From an uncultured delta proteobacterium (GTDB taxonomy: Bacteria; Desulfobacterota; WTBG01; CAIYCZ01; CAIRTM01), in the NCBI GenBank assembly GCA_903881505.1, contig CAIRTM010000052.1:1-32314 (forward strand): a DNA stretch of 32,314 bases, given 5' to 3'. Positions within the stretch are counted from its first letter, which is position 1, and each line of letters opens with the position of its first letter. Under the pieces are notes generated by a model, which was not told the origin of the DNA, searched no databases, and saw only the letters and a list, made by a program, of their open reading frames with translations. Below, piece after piece: positions 15,264-22,810 of the stretch. The position numbers and the translations under genes were made by a program.

Positions 15264-16502
15264 CTATCCGCCCATCGCCATAAGCATCAGATCGGTCAGG
15301 TCATAGAGCTTCATTTTCTCCTGATTGCGCTGCAGGGGATCTTTCAGGTTCTGCTCACAGTACGGGCAGCAGGTGGCAATCGCGTCGGCCCCGGTGGCTT
15401 TCGCCTCTTCGATCCGCTCCTGGGCCACCTTGAAAGCGTGATCGGGGTAGGCTATCCGAACCCCGGCCCCGGCGCCGCAGCACCAGCCCTGATCCTTGAT
15501 ACGCTCCATTTCAACCAGGCGCAGTCCCGGAATGGCCTTCAAAATGTCGCGGGGCTCTTCGTAAATGCCGCAGTGCCGGCCGATGTGGCAGGGATCATGC
15601 CAGGTGACGGTCATGGGAACTTCGCGGGTGAATTTTATAGTGCCGTCGGCAACGAGTTTAGCCAGAACCTGCGAGACATGCACGACCTCGATTCCTCCGG
15701 TTTCAATGCCGGGAACCTGGGGGAAATCGTACTTGAGCACATGATGGCAGCCGGCGCAGTGCGTGATGATCTTCTTTACGCCCGCCTTTTTGAACAACTC
15801 CATGTTGCGCTTGACCAGGTCAAAAAACGTCTCGCGGTCGCCGATGCGGATTGCCGGGCTGCCGCAGCAGATTTCCTTTTCCCCGAAAATGCCCACGCTG
15901 ATGCCGGCCTTGTCGAGCACCTTGACGACATTGATGATCTCATGCTGCAGGAGCGGATCAAAGGCTGGGGTGCAGCCGACGAAAAACAGGTAGTCGCATT
16001 TTTCTTTGGATGCGTCTTTTACCGGCAGCCCCTTGGCCCAGTCGGCGCGCTTTGAGCGCGGCTGCAGCCAGGGGTTGTCATAGTTTTTGATGCTCTTGAG
16101 CAGTTCCTTGTGCTGCGGCAGCGGCCCGATACCCATTTCGATCAGCCTGGTTTTCAGTGCCTCGGCCGCTTTGAGCGGCTCTTTTTCGTTCAGGCGCAGA
16201 CAGTTCATTTCACAGGCGCCGCACGAGGTGCAGGTATAGCATATCTCGAGCATCTTCTCTGAATCTTCAATCTCGAAATCACCCTCGAGCAGAGCGCGGA
16301 TGATATGAAACTTCCCCATGGCGCTGTGGGAGAAAAAGCGGTTGTGCCGGAACTCGGGGCAGATCTCGTTATACTTCGAGCTTTTAACGTTCCAGCCCCA
16401 CTGATTCATGCACCAGTTGCAGCGCGCATCGCCCCAGGCCATCTCGCGATAGTCCTCGAGGGTACGCTCATACACCTTCTTGTCGATCTTTGGATAAGTC
16501 AT
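15264..16502 (-). CDS. CCG-domain Fe-S oxidoreductase (HdrD/GlcF type), copy 2
   Basis: A 412-residue cytoplasmic Fe-S protein. An N-terminal cysteine group (C28, C31, C48) precedes a complete [4Fe-4S] motif C91-x2-C94-x2-C97-x3-C101. Two CCG domains follow: C177, CC212-213, C249-x2-C252; and C305, CC341-342, C378/379, C382. This is the build of HdrD, GlpC and GlcF, which take electrons from a flavoprotein and pass them to thiol, quinone or Etf partners. CCG domains of HdrB/HdrD bind unusual clusters; whether these do is inference. AGGAG lies close before ATG 16502. It is clearly paralogous to the 429-residue copy at 19831 and follows the AOR-like gene. Confidence 0.93.
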   Translation of the reverse strand: MTYPKIDKKVYERTLEDYREMAWGDARCNWCMNQWGWNVKSSKYNEICPEFRHNRFFSHSAMGKFHIIRALLEGDFEIEDSEKMLEICYTCTSCGACEMNCLRLNEKEPLKAAEALKTRLIEMGIGPLPQHKELLKSIKNYDNPWLQPRSKRADWAKGLPVKDASKEKCDYLFFVGCTPAFDPLLQHEIINVVKVLDKAGISVGIFGEKEICCGSPAIRIGDRETFFDLVKRNMELFKKAGVKKIITHCAGCHHVLKYDFPQVPGIETGGIEVVHVSQVLAKLVADGTIKFTREVPMTVTWHDPCHIGRHCGIYEEPRDILKAIPGLRLVEMERIKDQGWCCGAGAGVRIAYPDHAFKVAQERIEEAKATGADAIATCCPYCEQNLKDPLQRNQEKMKLYDLTDLMLMAMGG

Positions 16503-16590
16503 TTCCTCTCCTGACCCCCATGCGGACGTCCATGCGCAGATACGGGGCGAAAATCTTAGTTCAAAAAACTAACAGTTATTCAAACGATAC

Positions 16591-17850
16591 TCAAGCACTT
16601 TTTGCAATAACATCAGCGGCAATCCGGTTCAGTTCATCGGCGCTGAACTCATCCCACTCGGCCGACATCTGCACAAGCGCCACGATCTTTTCTTCCGTTA
16701 TCTCTGGCGCCATCACCATCAGCATGGGGTCGATTCCCAAAACAGCCGCGAGCGCCTGCCGTTTCTGCCACCATGCATCGCCCTGGCCGCTGCCGAAAAT
16801 CGAAGCCGGTACTGCGGTGGAAAACGCCGCAGCCTTTCCGGCATCCGCGCTCACGCCCTCGGTTTTGCCGGCCTTTGCCGCTGCCTCAGGCTCGATACCC
16901 TGACGAAAGCACTGTTCCATGGCCTGCCCGGCGTCAAGGCCGGCCCCGTGCAGCGCGGCAAAACCCCTGATGTCGGTGATCAGACAGCCGGGAGCCGGGT
17001 GGCCCTTCATATCCATCGCGCTCGGGGCCTCGTTGTATTTCACGAACGCCGCCGCTGCATAGGGGCAGTTGTAGGCCGCATTGTTGCGGTGCGTCATGCT
17101 TGCGAGCTTTTCAATCGCGCCGGCATCGATGCCGATATCTCTGGCAATGTCCTTCAGCCCGGACTTGCCGGAGATTGCGCCGGAGCAGATGGCGTTCTTC
17201 AGGTCAACGCATGCGCCGAAAAAGCCCTCGGCGACATCGAGCGAATCAAGGCCGCGCAGGGCTATCGCTTTGAGCTTCTTGGCGCCGAACACCGCTCCGA
17301 GGGCGGCCTTGTCAAAGCTGCCCCAGTAATTGACCGAGAACTGGGCGGCCTTCGACTGCGCCTCGGCGGACGGGCCGATCACGAGCAGCTGGATCATTTC
17401 GTCGCCGTAGGCTTCGCGGATCTTGTCGACCGAATCCCAGACGTCTTTTCCCCAGATATCGGAGGCATCATCGATATCGGAAAGCCCGTCATGCAGCCAC
17501 AACCTCACCGGGCTGTCAGAGCTGCCCAGCACAACCACGAAATCAAAGCCGGTCAGCTTCAGTTCCACGGCAGCGTAGCCGCCAAACGGCACATGGCACA
17601 GCTTGCCGCTCACGGGACTCTTGGCGCTCACCACGCCCGCGCAGCCGCCGGGCATGAACGTGCCGGTAAAAAAGCCGGTGCCGATAATGAGCGGATCGCG
17701 GTCCTTGTACCGCTCATACAGGGCCGCGGTAATGCCCGCTCCGCCCAGACCCGCGGCCACCATGTCCTCGCTCAGGGACTCGGTATCGCACTGCTTGGCA
17801 TCAAGGTCAACAATCAGGATTGTCTCTTTGTAATTGTTCATCAGTTCCAT
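16591..17850 (-). CDS. Shortened AOR-like (aldehyde:ferredoxin oxidoreductase family) protein
   Basis: This 419-residue protein belongs to the AOR family, whose usual length is about 600. The AOR N-terminal domain is clear (about 1-205): GLGGAGITAALYERY, IGTGFFTGTFMPGG, SAKSPVSGKL, FGGYAAVELKLTGFDFVVVLG and ALGAVFGAKKLKAIALRG. The rest is strongly reduced. The place of the family's C-x2-C-x3-C cluster motif has a single cysteine (YNCPYAAAAF, C262), and the arginine of the usual RxGxGAVMG loop is replaced (FDKAALGAVFG). It therefore probably lacks the standard [4Fe-4S] cluster and may not bind tungsto- or molybdopterin normally. It starts 4 bases after the ferredoxin stop, with GGAGG inside that gene's end. 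Confidence 0.88.
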   Translation of the reverse strand: MELMNNYKETILIVDLDAKQCDTESLSEDMVAAGLGGAGITAALYERYKDRDPLIIGTGFFTGTFMPGGCAGVVSAKSPVSGKLCHVPFGGYAAVELKLTGFDFVVVLGSSDSPVRLWLHDGLSDIDDASDIWGKDVWDSVDKIREAYGDEMIQLLVIGPSAEAQSKAAQFSVNYWGSFDKAALGAVFGAKKLKAIALRGLDSLDVAEGFFGACVDLKNAICSGAISGKSGLKDIARDIGIDAGAIEKLASMTHRNNAAYNCPYAAAAFVKYNEAPSAMDMKGHPAPGCLITDIRGFAALHGAGLDAGQAMEQCFRQGIEPEAAAKAGKTEGVSADAGKAAAFSTAVPASIFGSGQGDAWWQKRQALAAVLGIDPMLMVMAPEITEEKIVALVQMSAEWDEFSADELNRIAADVIAKSA

Positions 17851-17854
17851 AGCA

Positions 17855-18199
17855 TCAACCCTCCAGGCTCAAAACACCATACGGACAGGCCCGCACGCAC
17901 AGCGGCCCGTCATCCTCATCCTCGCAGCAGTCGCAGGCGACCCGCAGAAGGATCGGCTTGGCGCTGGCGCCCGCGCCCTCGATCTGCTCTCCCGGCTTCA
18001 GGAGCTGCTCGCCCTCGGGGCGGCCCAGATACAGTGTTTTTGCGCGCTTGACCATCATGCCGTAATAATTCTTCTTCTCTTCAAAATAAAACATCAGGCT
18101 CGACCCGATCGATGAAATCGTCTCGTCCTGATGGTAATTGCAGGCAAACTCGCATATGCGGCAGCCGGTGCATTTCCGGGCGTCAACCTTCAAATCCAT
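17855..18199 (-). CDS. Two-[4Fe-4S] ferredoxin-like subunit (HybA/AOR-partner type)
   Basis: A 114-residue ferredoxin. Motif one is C10-x2-C13-x2-C16-x3-C20; motif two is C89-x2-C92-x8-C101-x3-C105-P, so all eight ligands for two cubanes are present. The 68-residue insert between the motifs is typical of the small ferredoxin subunits encoded next to AOR-family enzymes. AAGGAG precedes ATG 18199 by about seven bases, and the AOR-like gene begins 4 bases after the stop. The pair is very likely translated together and physically associated. It would act as the electron wire of the complex in the cytoplasm. Confidence 0.93.
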   Translation of the reverse strand: MDLKVDARKCTGCRICEFACNYHQDETISSIGSSLMFYFEEKKNYYGMMVKRAKTLYLGRPEGEQLLKPGEQIEGAGASAKPILLRVACDCCEDEDDGPLCVRACPYGVLSLEG

Positions 18200-18247
18200 A
18201 TATGATCTCCTTATGAATGGATGTAGTGTAGCGTCTGCAAAACCCGA

Positions 18248-19816
18248 CTATCCCTCTATCGGAATATTGTGCGGCGGGTTGGAAACCAGGTTCGGGTCAA
18301 TCGCCTTCTTTATGCCTCGCAGCAGCCGGTCATAGCCGAACACCGGGGCGGCCATCGCATGGTATACGCCGCCCAGGAACGGGCCGACGCCGTTTTCAAG
18401 GCCGTTCTGTACATCCTGCTTGGTCATCTCAAGCAGTTTGCCGAGCAGGTCTCCCAGAACCGCGGGATCCTTCTCGACGGGAAAGTCGGTCTCGCCGAAG
18501 CCGAAGTGGCCGAAATCGTAGCCGCCGATCCAGTCCGGGCCGTCGCTGTCGAGAATGGGGGGCGAAAACTTGTTGACCCACTCGTAGCCCTGCTTCACGT
18601 GGTCGATCGAGTATTGCAGGGTGTCGGTATTCAGGCGCAGCGCAAGGAAGGTGCCCGAAGGCCGCATCATGCGCGAGCCGTGCGTGTCGCGGATCCAGTT
18701 GTTGGCGGTACGGGCCACCCACATGTCCTGCACCTCCTGCTTCACGGGCTTGCCACCGGTTTCCTCGATAATGTCTTCGAGCACCCGCTTTTCATACTCG
18801 AGCTGCTTGCCCGAGGTAAATCCCCACAGGCATACGCCCACGGCGTTCTTCACGTTGTCCTGGAACGTGCGCTTCTTCCACTCCGTCCAGTACTGCTCGC
18901 AGGAATTGGCCCACCACCAGATGTAATAAACAGTCGGCCACTTCTGGACTACGCCGGCGATCTCGGCCCTGCCCACTTCGTACATGAACTTGATGGCGTC
19001 CTCGAGCGACTCGTATTTCACCATATACCACTTAAAGCGGTCTTCAGGCAGGGTTGAGGTCTGGTTGGGAATCGTGCCTTCCACCGGCCAAACCTTCGGG
19101 CCCGGATAGGGGTGCAGCTTGACGGCCATTTTGGTGACCATGCCGACACCGCCCATGGCGCCCGCGTATCCGCGCAGCATGCCGCGCAGGTCCGGACCCG
19201 GGCCCTCGCCCCAGAACCCGTCCGTGGCGTCCTGCGAGAAGGAGCCGGTGCGCAGAATCTCGCCGCTCGGAAGCACCCACTCGATGCCGAGGATGTTGCG
19301 GTAGGCAACTCCCAGCCGGTAGCCAACGCCCCACATGCCCTGGAACACGTGGCCGCCGATGGCGGATGCCGTGGCGCTGGCCTCGGGAGATCCGATGTAG
19401 AGGCCCAGCTTGTAGGCCTCTGCCTGGATCTGCGCCAGGGTACACAGCGGCTCGATCACGGCATACATGTTCTTGTCGTCGATCTCGTGAATTTTGCCCA
19501 TGCGCTTGCAGTCGATGAGCACGGTATGGGGCCGGTTGGGAGATCCGGTCAGCGACCACTGGTTGGAGCCGACGGGAATGAAGGGGATCTTGTAGCGGTT
19601 GCAGATCCTGATGACCGCCTGGACTTCCATGGTGCCGTTCGGGAGCACCACGAATTCCGGGGGCATGCTCATGCCGAGCACTTTCGGCGGCAGCCAGTCG
19701 CCGTAGTAGGCGTTGATCGTTGCGGAATTGTCTTTTACGTTTTCATCGCCGATGGCAGCCTGGAATGATTTCAGGATCTGCTCATGCAGCTCGTGCTGTT
19801 TGGTAATAGCAGTCAT
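18248..19816 (-). CDS. FAD-binding PCMH-type oxidoreductase, large (522 aa)
   Basis: From ATG 19816 (AGGAGG eight bases upstream) the protein has 522 residues. The FAD-binding PCMH/VAO domain spans about 35-260, with PPEFVVLPNGTMEVQAVIRICNRYKIPFIPVG, the GG-H-x-F-x-G-x-x-G-x-G-YRLG FAD loop near 160, and a typical IEWVLPSGEILRTG strand. A longer C-terminal substrate domain rich in Trp and Tyr follows (YYIWWWANSCEQYW, DWIGGYDFGHFGFG). This shape resembles vanillyl-alcohol oxidase / cresol dehydrogenase-like and large GlcD-like enzymes. An oxygen-independent dehydrogenase of a hydroxylated organic substrate is expected. It lies 14 bases after a CCG-protein gene, its likely electron acceptor. 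The substrate is unknown. Confidence 0.9.
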   Translation of the reverse strand: MTAITKQHELHEQILKSFQAAIGDENVKDNSATINAYYGDWLPPKVLGMSMPPEFVVLPNGTMEVQAVIRICNRYKIPFIPVGSNQWSLTGSPNRPHTVLIDCKRMGKIHEIDDKNMYAVIEPLCTLAQIQAEAYKLGLYIGSPEASATASAIGGHVFQGMWGVGYRLGVAYRNILGIEWVLPSGEILRTGSFSQDATDGFWGEGPGPDLRGMLRGYAGAMGGVGMVTKMAVKLHPYPGPKVWPVEGTIPNQTSTLPEDRFKWYMVKYESLEDAIKFMYEVGRAEIAGVVQKWPTVYYIWWWANSCEQYWTEWKKRTFQDNVKNAVGVCLWGFTSGKQLEYEKRVLEDIIEETGGKPVKQEVQDMWVARTANNWIRDTHGSRMMRPSGTFLALRLNTDTLQYSIDHVKQGYEWVNKFSPPILDSDGPDWIGGYDFGHFGFGETDFPVEKDPAVLGDLLGKLLEMTKQDVQNGLENGVGPFLGGVYHAMAAPVFGYDRLLRGIKKAIDPNLVSNPPHNIPIEG

Positions 19817-19830
19817 TGGCCGGCCTCCTC

Positions 19831-21120
19831 TCACAGTGCTTCCGTCATAAGATCGAAGAGATTCTTGATCTCCATTTTTTCTTCCATGCCGATGCCGCCG
19901 GCGCGCAGGTTGCTTTCGCACCACGGGCAGGCCGTAACGATCATGGAAGCGCCGGTATCCTTGGCCTCTTCAATGCGCTCGCGGGCGGTCCACTGCGCGA
20001 AGTCCTTGAACGCCGTAAACGCGCCGCCGCCGCCGCCGCAGCACCAGGCGTACTCCCTGATGCGCTCCATCTCGACGAGCTCAACGCCGGGGATGGCCTT
20101 CAGCAGCGTGCGGGGCTCATCATAGACGCCCTCCAGGTCCTTGCCGGGAACATAGGGCCTTCCCATGCGGCCCATGTGGCAGGGGTCGTGCCAGGTAACG
20201 GTAACGGGCAGCTCTTTCCTGAACTTGATCTTTTTGGCCTTGACGAGTTTCTCCAGGTACTCGGCCACGTGCAGCACCTCGAAGTTTTTCTTCACGGGCA
20301 GCCCGTCGTACTCAACGCGGATGGTGCCGTAGCAGCCCGCGCAGGGCGTAATCAGCGTCTTGATGCCGAGCTCGTTGAACTTTTTGACATTGGCCGTTGC
20401 CAGGCGCTCGAACTCATCCGTCAGGCCGAGCTTGTCAGGCGGGCTGCCGCAGCACATCTCGGACTCGCCGAGTATGCCGAAGTCTATCTTGTTGGCCTTC
20501 AGTATTTTGGCGATGTTGAGGATCGTGCCTTTGAGCTCCTGCGACAGACCGTACGTGCAGCCGACGAACAGCAGCACCTCTGCCTTTTCCTTGTTCAGGT
20601 CCTTGATGCCCAGCTCTTTCAGCTCCTTTGCCCAGGCATTGCGCTTGGAGCGCGGCTGCACCCAGACATTGTCGTACTGCTTCAGGCTGTCGGCCAGGGC
20701 CTTGTGCTCGGGCAGCAGCCCCTGGTCCTTGATGTATTCCGCGCGCATCCAGCGGAACAGCTTCACCAGCTCGGCGTCGCGGATATTCTTGTCCATTGCG
20801 TCACAGCCGCCGCACATGGTGCACTTGAACAAAATGTCCTTTATCTCGGGATCATCGCCCCACTTCATCTTGCCGTCGATAATGGACAGCGCCAGATCGC
20901 ACTTGCCCTGGCCTGAATAGGAGTCATACAGATACTTCGTATGCTGGGGGCAGATACGGGCGTATTTGGCGCTCTTCACCTGCCAGGAGTTCACCCATTT
21001 GCATACCGAGCAGCGCGAGCAGTTGAAAGCGATCCAGCGCGCCTTCTCCTGGTCGAAAGGCGCTTCGAGGGGGTATTTTAAATAGCGCGGATCTTTGGGA
21101 AGCAGCATTTCCTTAGCCAT
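19831..21120 (-). CDS. CCG-domain Fe-S oxidoreductase (HdrD/GlcF type), copy 1
   Basis: From ATG 21120 (GGAGG five bases upstream) the protein has 429 residues. It carries an N-terminal cysteine set C34, C37, C40, C57. A ferredoxin-like motif follows whose fourth ligand is lost: C100-x2-C103-x2-C106-x3-Asp110. Two full CCG domains come next: C188, CC223-224, C260-x2-C263; and C314, CC360-361, C398-x2-C401. The Cys-to-Asp change is absent in its paralogue at 15264. It would accept electrons from the flavoproteins encoded on both sides (gaps of 29 and 14 bases). Aspartate can ligate some low-potential or 3Fe/4Fe clusters, so the site may be altered rather than dead. Confidence 0.93.
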   Translation of the reverse strand: MAKEMLLPKDPRYLKYPLEAPFDQEKARWIAFNCSRCSVCKWVNSWQVKSAKYARICPQHTKYLYDSYSGQGKCDLALSIIDGKMKWGDDPEIKDILFKCTMCGGCDAMDKNIRDAELVKLFRWMRAEYIKDQGLLPEHKALADSLKQYDNVWVQPRSKRNAWAKELKELGIKDLNKEKAEVLLFVGCTYGLSQELKGTILNIAKILKANKIDFGILGESEMCCGSPPDKLGLTDEFERLATANVKKFNELGIKTLITPCAGCYGTIRVEYDGLPVKKNFEVLHVAEYLEKLVKAKKIKFRKELPVTVTWHDPCHMGRMGRPYVPGKDLEGVYDEPRTLLKAIPGVELVEMERIREYAWCCGGGGGAFTAFKDFAQWTARERIEEAKDTGASMIVTACPWCESNLRAGGIGMEEKMEIKNLFDLMTEAL

Positions 21121-21149
21121 GAAATCCTCCATCTATCGAGAGCATTAAA

Positions 21150-22559
21150 TTAAAAGCAGAGTTTGCCCGGGTTCAAAATGCCGTTGGGGTCGTAGATTTT
21201 CTTGAGCTCCTTGAGCATCGCCGTATAGGAGGCCGAACGGCGGTAGACCATGTCCGCCCAGGGGCCGTAGGGCCGGCTGAAAAAAGCGCCCTCGTCGATG
21301 AGCTGCTTGGCAAGCTCGGTGGTCAGGGCGCCGATATTTTCCTTCTCCGCATCGCAGGACGGATCGCACGGGAAGCTGAACTGCAGGTGGCACGCCCGGC
21401 CGCGCTCAAGGGGCTGCATGTAGACGCCGACGTCGTTCAGGCTGAGCCCGTAGCCCGCGGCATAGCCCATGGCGATGTCCTCATAACCGGCGGCCTTGTC
21501 CATGGTGGTGATGAAAAACACGTCCTGCGAAGGCGTCTTCCAGTAGTCGCCCGCGGGAAGATTGCGAAGCTTGTCGATGATCATGCTCTCCAGGCCCGCG
21601 ACGCCGCCCACGGTTTTGCCGGGCTGCAGCCGGAAGTCGGCCGCGATTTCCATGAGCGCCTCTTGCTCGTAGGCGATGCGCTCAAGGGGGCGGCGCGGCG
21701 CGCCCGCAATGACCAGCACGAGAATATAATTGGGCAAAGCGTTCATCAGAGCGTCAAAATCCCTGGCGTCTGCCGCGATGAGCTGCGCCAGCAGGAATTT
21801 GCTCAGCACAAAGCACTCATTGCCCACATGGCGCCGCTGCAGCTTGTAGATGGGGTCAGCGGCATCGCCGAGGTCGTCAAAGCCGATAAAAAAGCATTTC
21901 TGGTGTTTGGGCCGGTACTCGGTCTTCACGTTGAGCCAGCAGACAATGCCCATGGTTCCCTGCGCGCCGAGAAACGTGCGCCAGAAATCGATGCCCGGGC
22001 CTTCCGGGTAGGCGCCCTTCGTGTGTTTGTCCGCTGCCGAGCCGGTATGGAAAATATCGCCCGTGGGCAAAACGACTTCCATGGTGAGGGCCGGCTCGCC
22101 GTATTCGTATTTGGGGATGAGCATGGGCTCGCGCTCGATGGAGCTCGTCAGCGCCGATGATTTCGGGTGCGGAAACAGGGGGTTCAGCGCCATCTGGTCA
22201 TGCTCTTTGAGGGCCTCGTTGAGCTGCTGCCAGGTGACGCCGGGCTCGATCTTGGCCTTGCGGTTCAAGGCATCGATCTCAAGGATTTTGTTCATCCCGG
22301 AAAGGTCGACGATAACGCCGCCCTGCTCCGGCAGCGTGGCCCCGTAAAAATGAATGCCCGAGCTGGACGGCACCAGCGGGGTAAGCGTTTTATTGGCGAA
22401 TTTGACCAGTTCCTGCACGTGCGCCGTGCTTTTCGGCTTTGCCACGGCAATCGGCTTTTTGGGAGAAGCAAGGCTGCGGTCAACGGAATAGAGCTCCAGG
22501 GCCTCCTGATCGTCAAGGACATTTTTAGAGCCGACAATATCCTTTAGCTCCTTAATCAT
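21150..22559 (-). CDS. GlcD-type FAD-binding oxidoreductase (469 aa)
   Basis: First gene of the operon. A PCMH-type FAD domain (about 30-215) shows AVAKPKSTAHVQELVKFANK, TPLVPSSSGIHFYGAT, VIVDLSGMNKILEID, the EPGVTWQQLNEAL motif and FLGAQGTMGIVCWLNVK. The C-terminal domain ends YDPNGILNPGKLCF, the classic closing motif of GlcD/LDH-type enzymes. These oxidise 2-hydroxy acids such as glycolate or lactate and hand electrons to a GlcF-like CCG protein or to Etf. The usual GGxxxxx FAD loop is altered (FPHPKSSALTSSIEREP), which makes the substrate uncertain. GAGGAGG lies five bases before ATG 22559. A CCG gene follows after 29 bases. Confidence 0.92.
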   Translation of the reverse strand: MIKELKDIVGSKNVLDDQEALELYSVDRSLASPKKPIAVAKPKSTAHVQELVKFANKTLTPLVPSSSGIHFYGATLPEQGGVIVDLSGMNKILEIDALNRKAKIEPGVTWQQLNEALKEHDQMALNPLFPHPKSSALTSSIEREPMLIPKYEYGEPALTMEVVLPTGDIFHTGSAADKHTKGAYPEGPGIDFWRTFLGAQGTMGIVCWLNVKTEYRPKHQKCFFIGFDDLGDAADPIYKLQRRHVGNECFVLSKFLLAQLIAADARDFDALMNALPNYILVLVIAGAPRRPLERIAYEQEALMEIAADFRLQPGKTVGGVAGLESMIIDKLRNLPAGDYWKTPSQDVFFITTMDKAAGYEDIAMGYAAGYGLSLNDVGVYMQPLERGRACHLQFSFPCDPSCDAEKENIGALTTELAKQLIDEGAFFSRPYGPWADMVYRRSASYTAMLKELKKIYDPNGILNPGKLCF

Positions 22560-22585
22560 AGCTACCTCCTCGGATGGGTTCTGAG

Positions 22586-22614
22586 ATCATACGACACACT
22601 GCGTTCATTGCCAG
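22586..22614 (-). promoter_or_regulatory. Candidate proximal promoter of the redox operon
   Basis: On the minus strand CTGGCA (22609-22614), 17 bases and TATGAT (22586-22591) match four and five of six consensus positions. It would give a leader of about 20 bases carrying the ribosome site, and it lies just downstream of the hairpin at 22620-22667. Confidence 0.45.
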
Positions 22615-22619
22615 TCGGT

Positions 22620-22667
22620 AAAAAAAGGCGGCCTGAGGGCTGCTGTCAGCGCACCTTGTACCGCCTT
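22620..22667 (-). terminator. Terminator-like hairpin in front of the redox operon
   Basis: On the minus strand AAGGCGG (22661-22667) pairs with CCGCCTT (22625-22631), followed by a T-run down to 22620. The 29-base loop can form an inner GCTG/CAGC hairpin. No minus-strand gene lies upstream, since the next gene (22811) is divergent. The hairpin must act on a transcript started inside the intergenic region, or on antisense transcripts. Confidence 0.6.
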
Positions 22668-22681
22668 AAAAGCAAGCTTTA

Positions 22682-22710
22682 CTTATAACAAAAACCATGA
22701 GATAAAACAA
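22682..22710 (-). promoter_or_regulatory. Candidate distal promoter of the redox operon
   Basis: On the minus strand TTGTTT (22705-22710), 17 bases and TATAAG (22682-22687). The -10 matches five of six positions and the -35 only three. Transcripts from here would run straight into the hairpin at 22620-22667. Confidence 0.35.
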
Positions 22711-22772
22711 TGGTTTTTTGATTTGATTTTTAAACGTTTTTTTTACATTCTATCCTTAAGTCGATAAATAAA

Positions 22773-22788
22773 TATACTGATTAGTATA
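22773..22788. promoter_or_regulatory. TATACT-n4-AGTATA palindrome before the metal permease
   Basis: A 6-bp perfect inverted repeat around GATT lies 22 bases upstream of the permease ATG, in a very A+T-rich segment. Its left arm could serve as a -10 box. Position and symmetry fit an operator for a small dimeric repressor, for example an ArsR/SmtB-type metal sensor. No regulator gene is in the window. Confidence 0.35.
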
Positions 22789-22810
22789 CCATTAATGCGT
22801 TCAAAACGCC

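Noticed and set aside
15258-16055. Long plus-strand frames opposite the operon (also 11807-12619, 16948-18051, 18269-19057, 19112-19768, 19816-20916, 21387-22160, 24272-25477)
   Set aside because: They are shadows of well-supported minus-strand genes, caused by high third-position GC. None contains family motifs.
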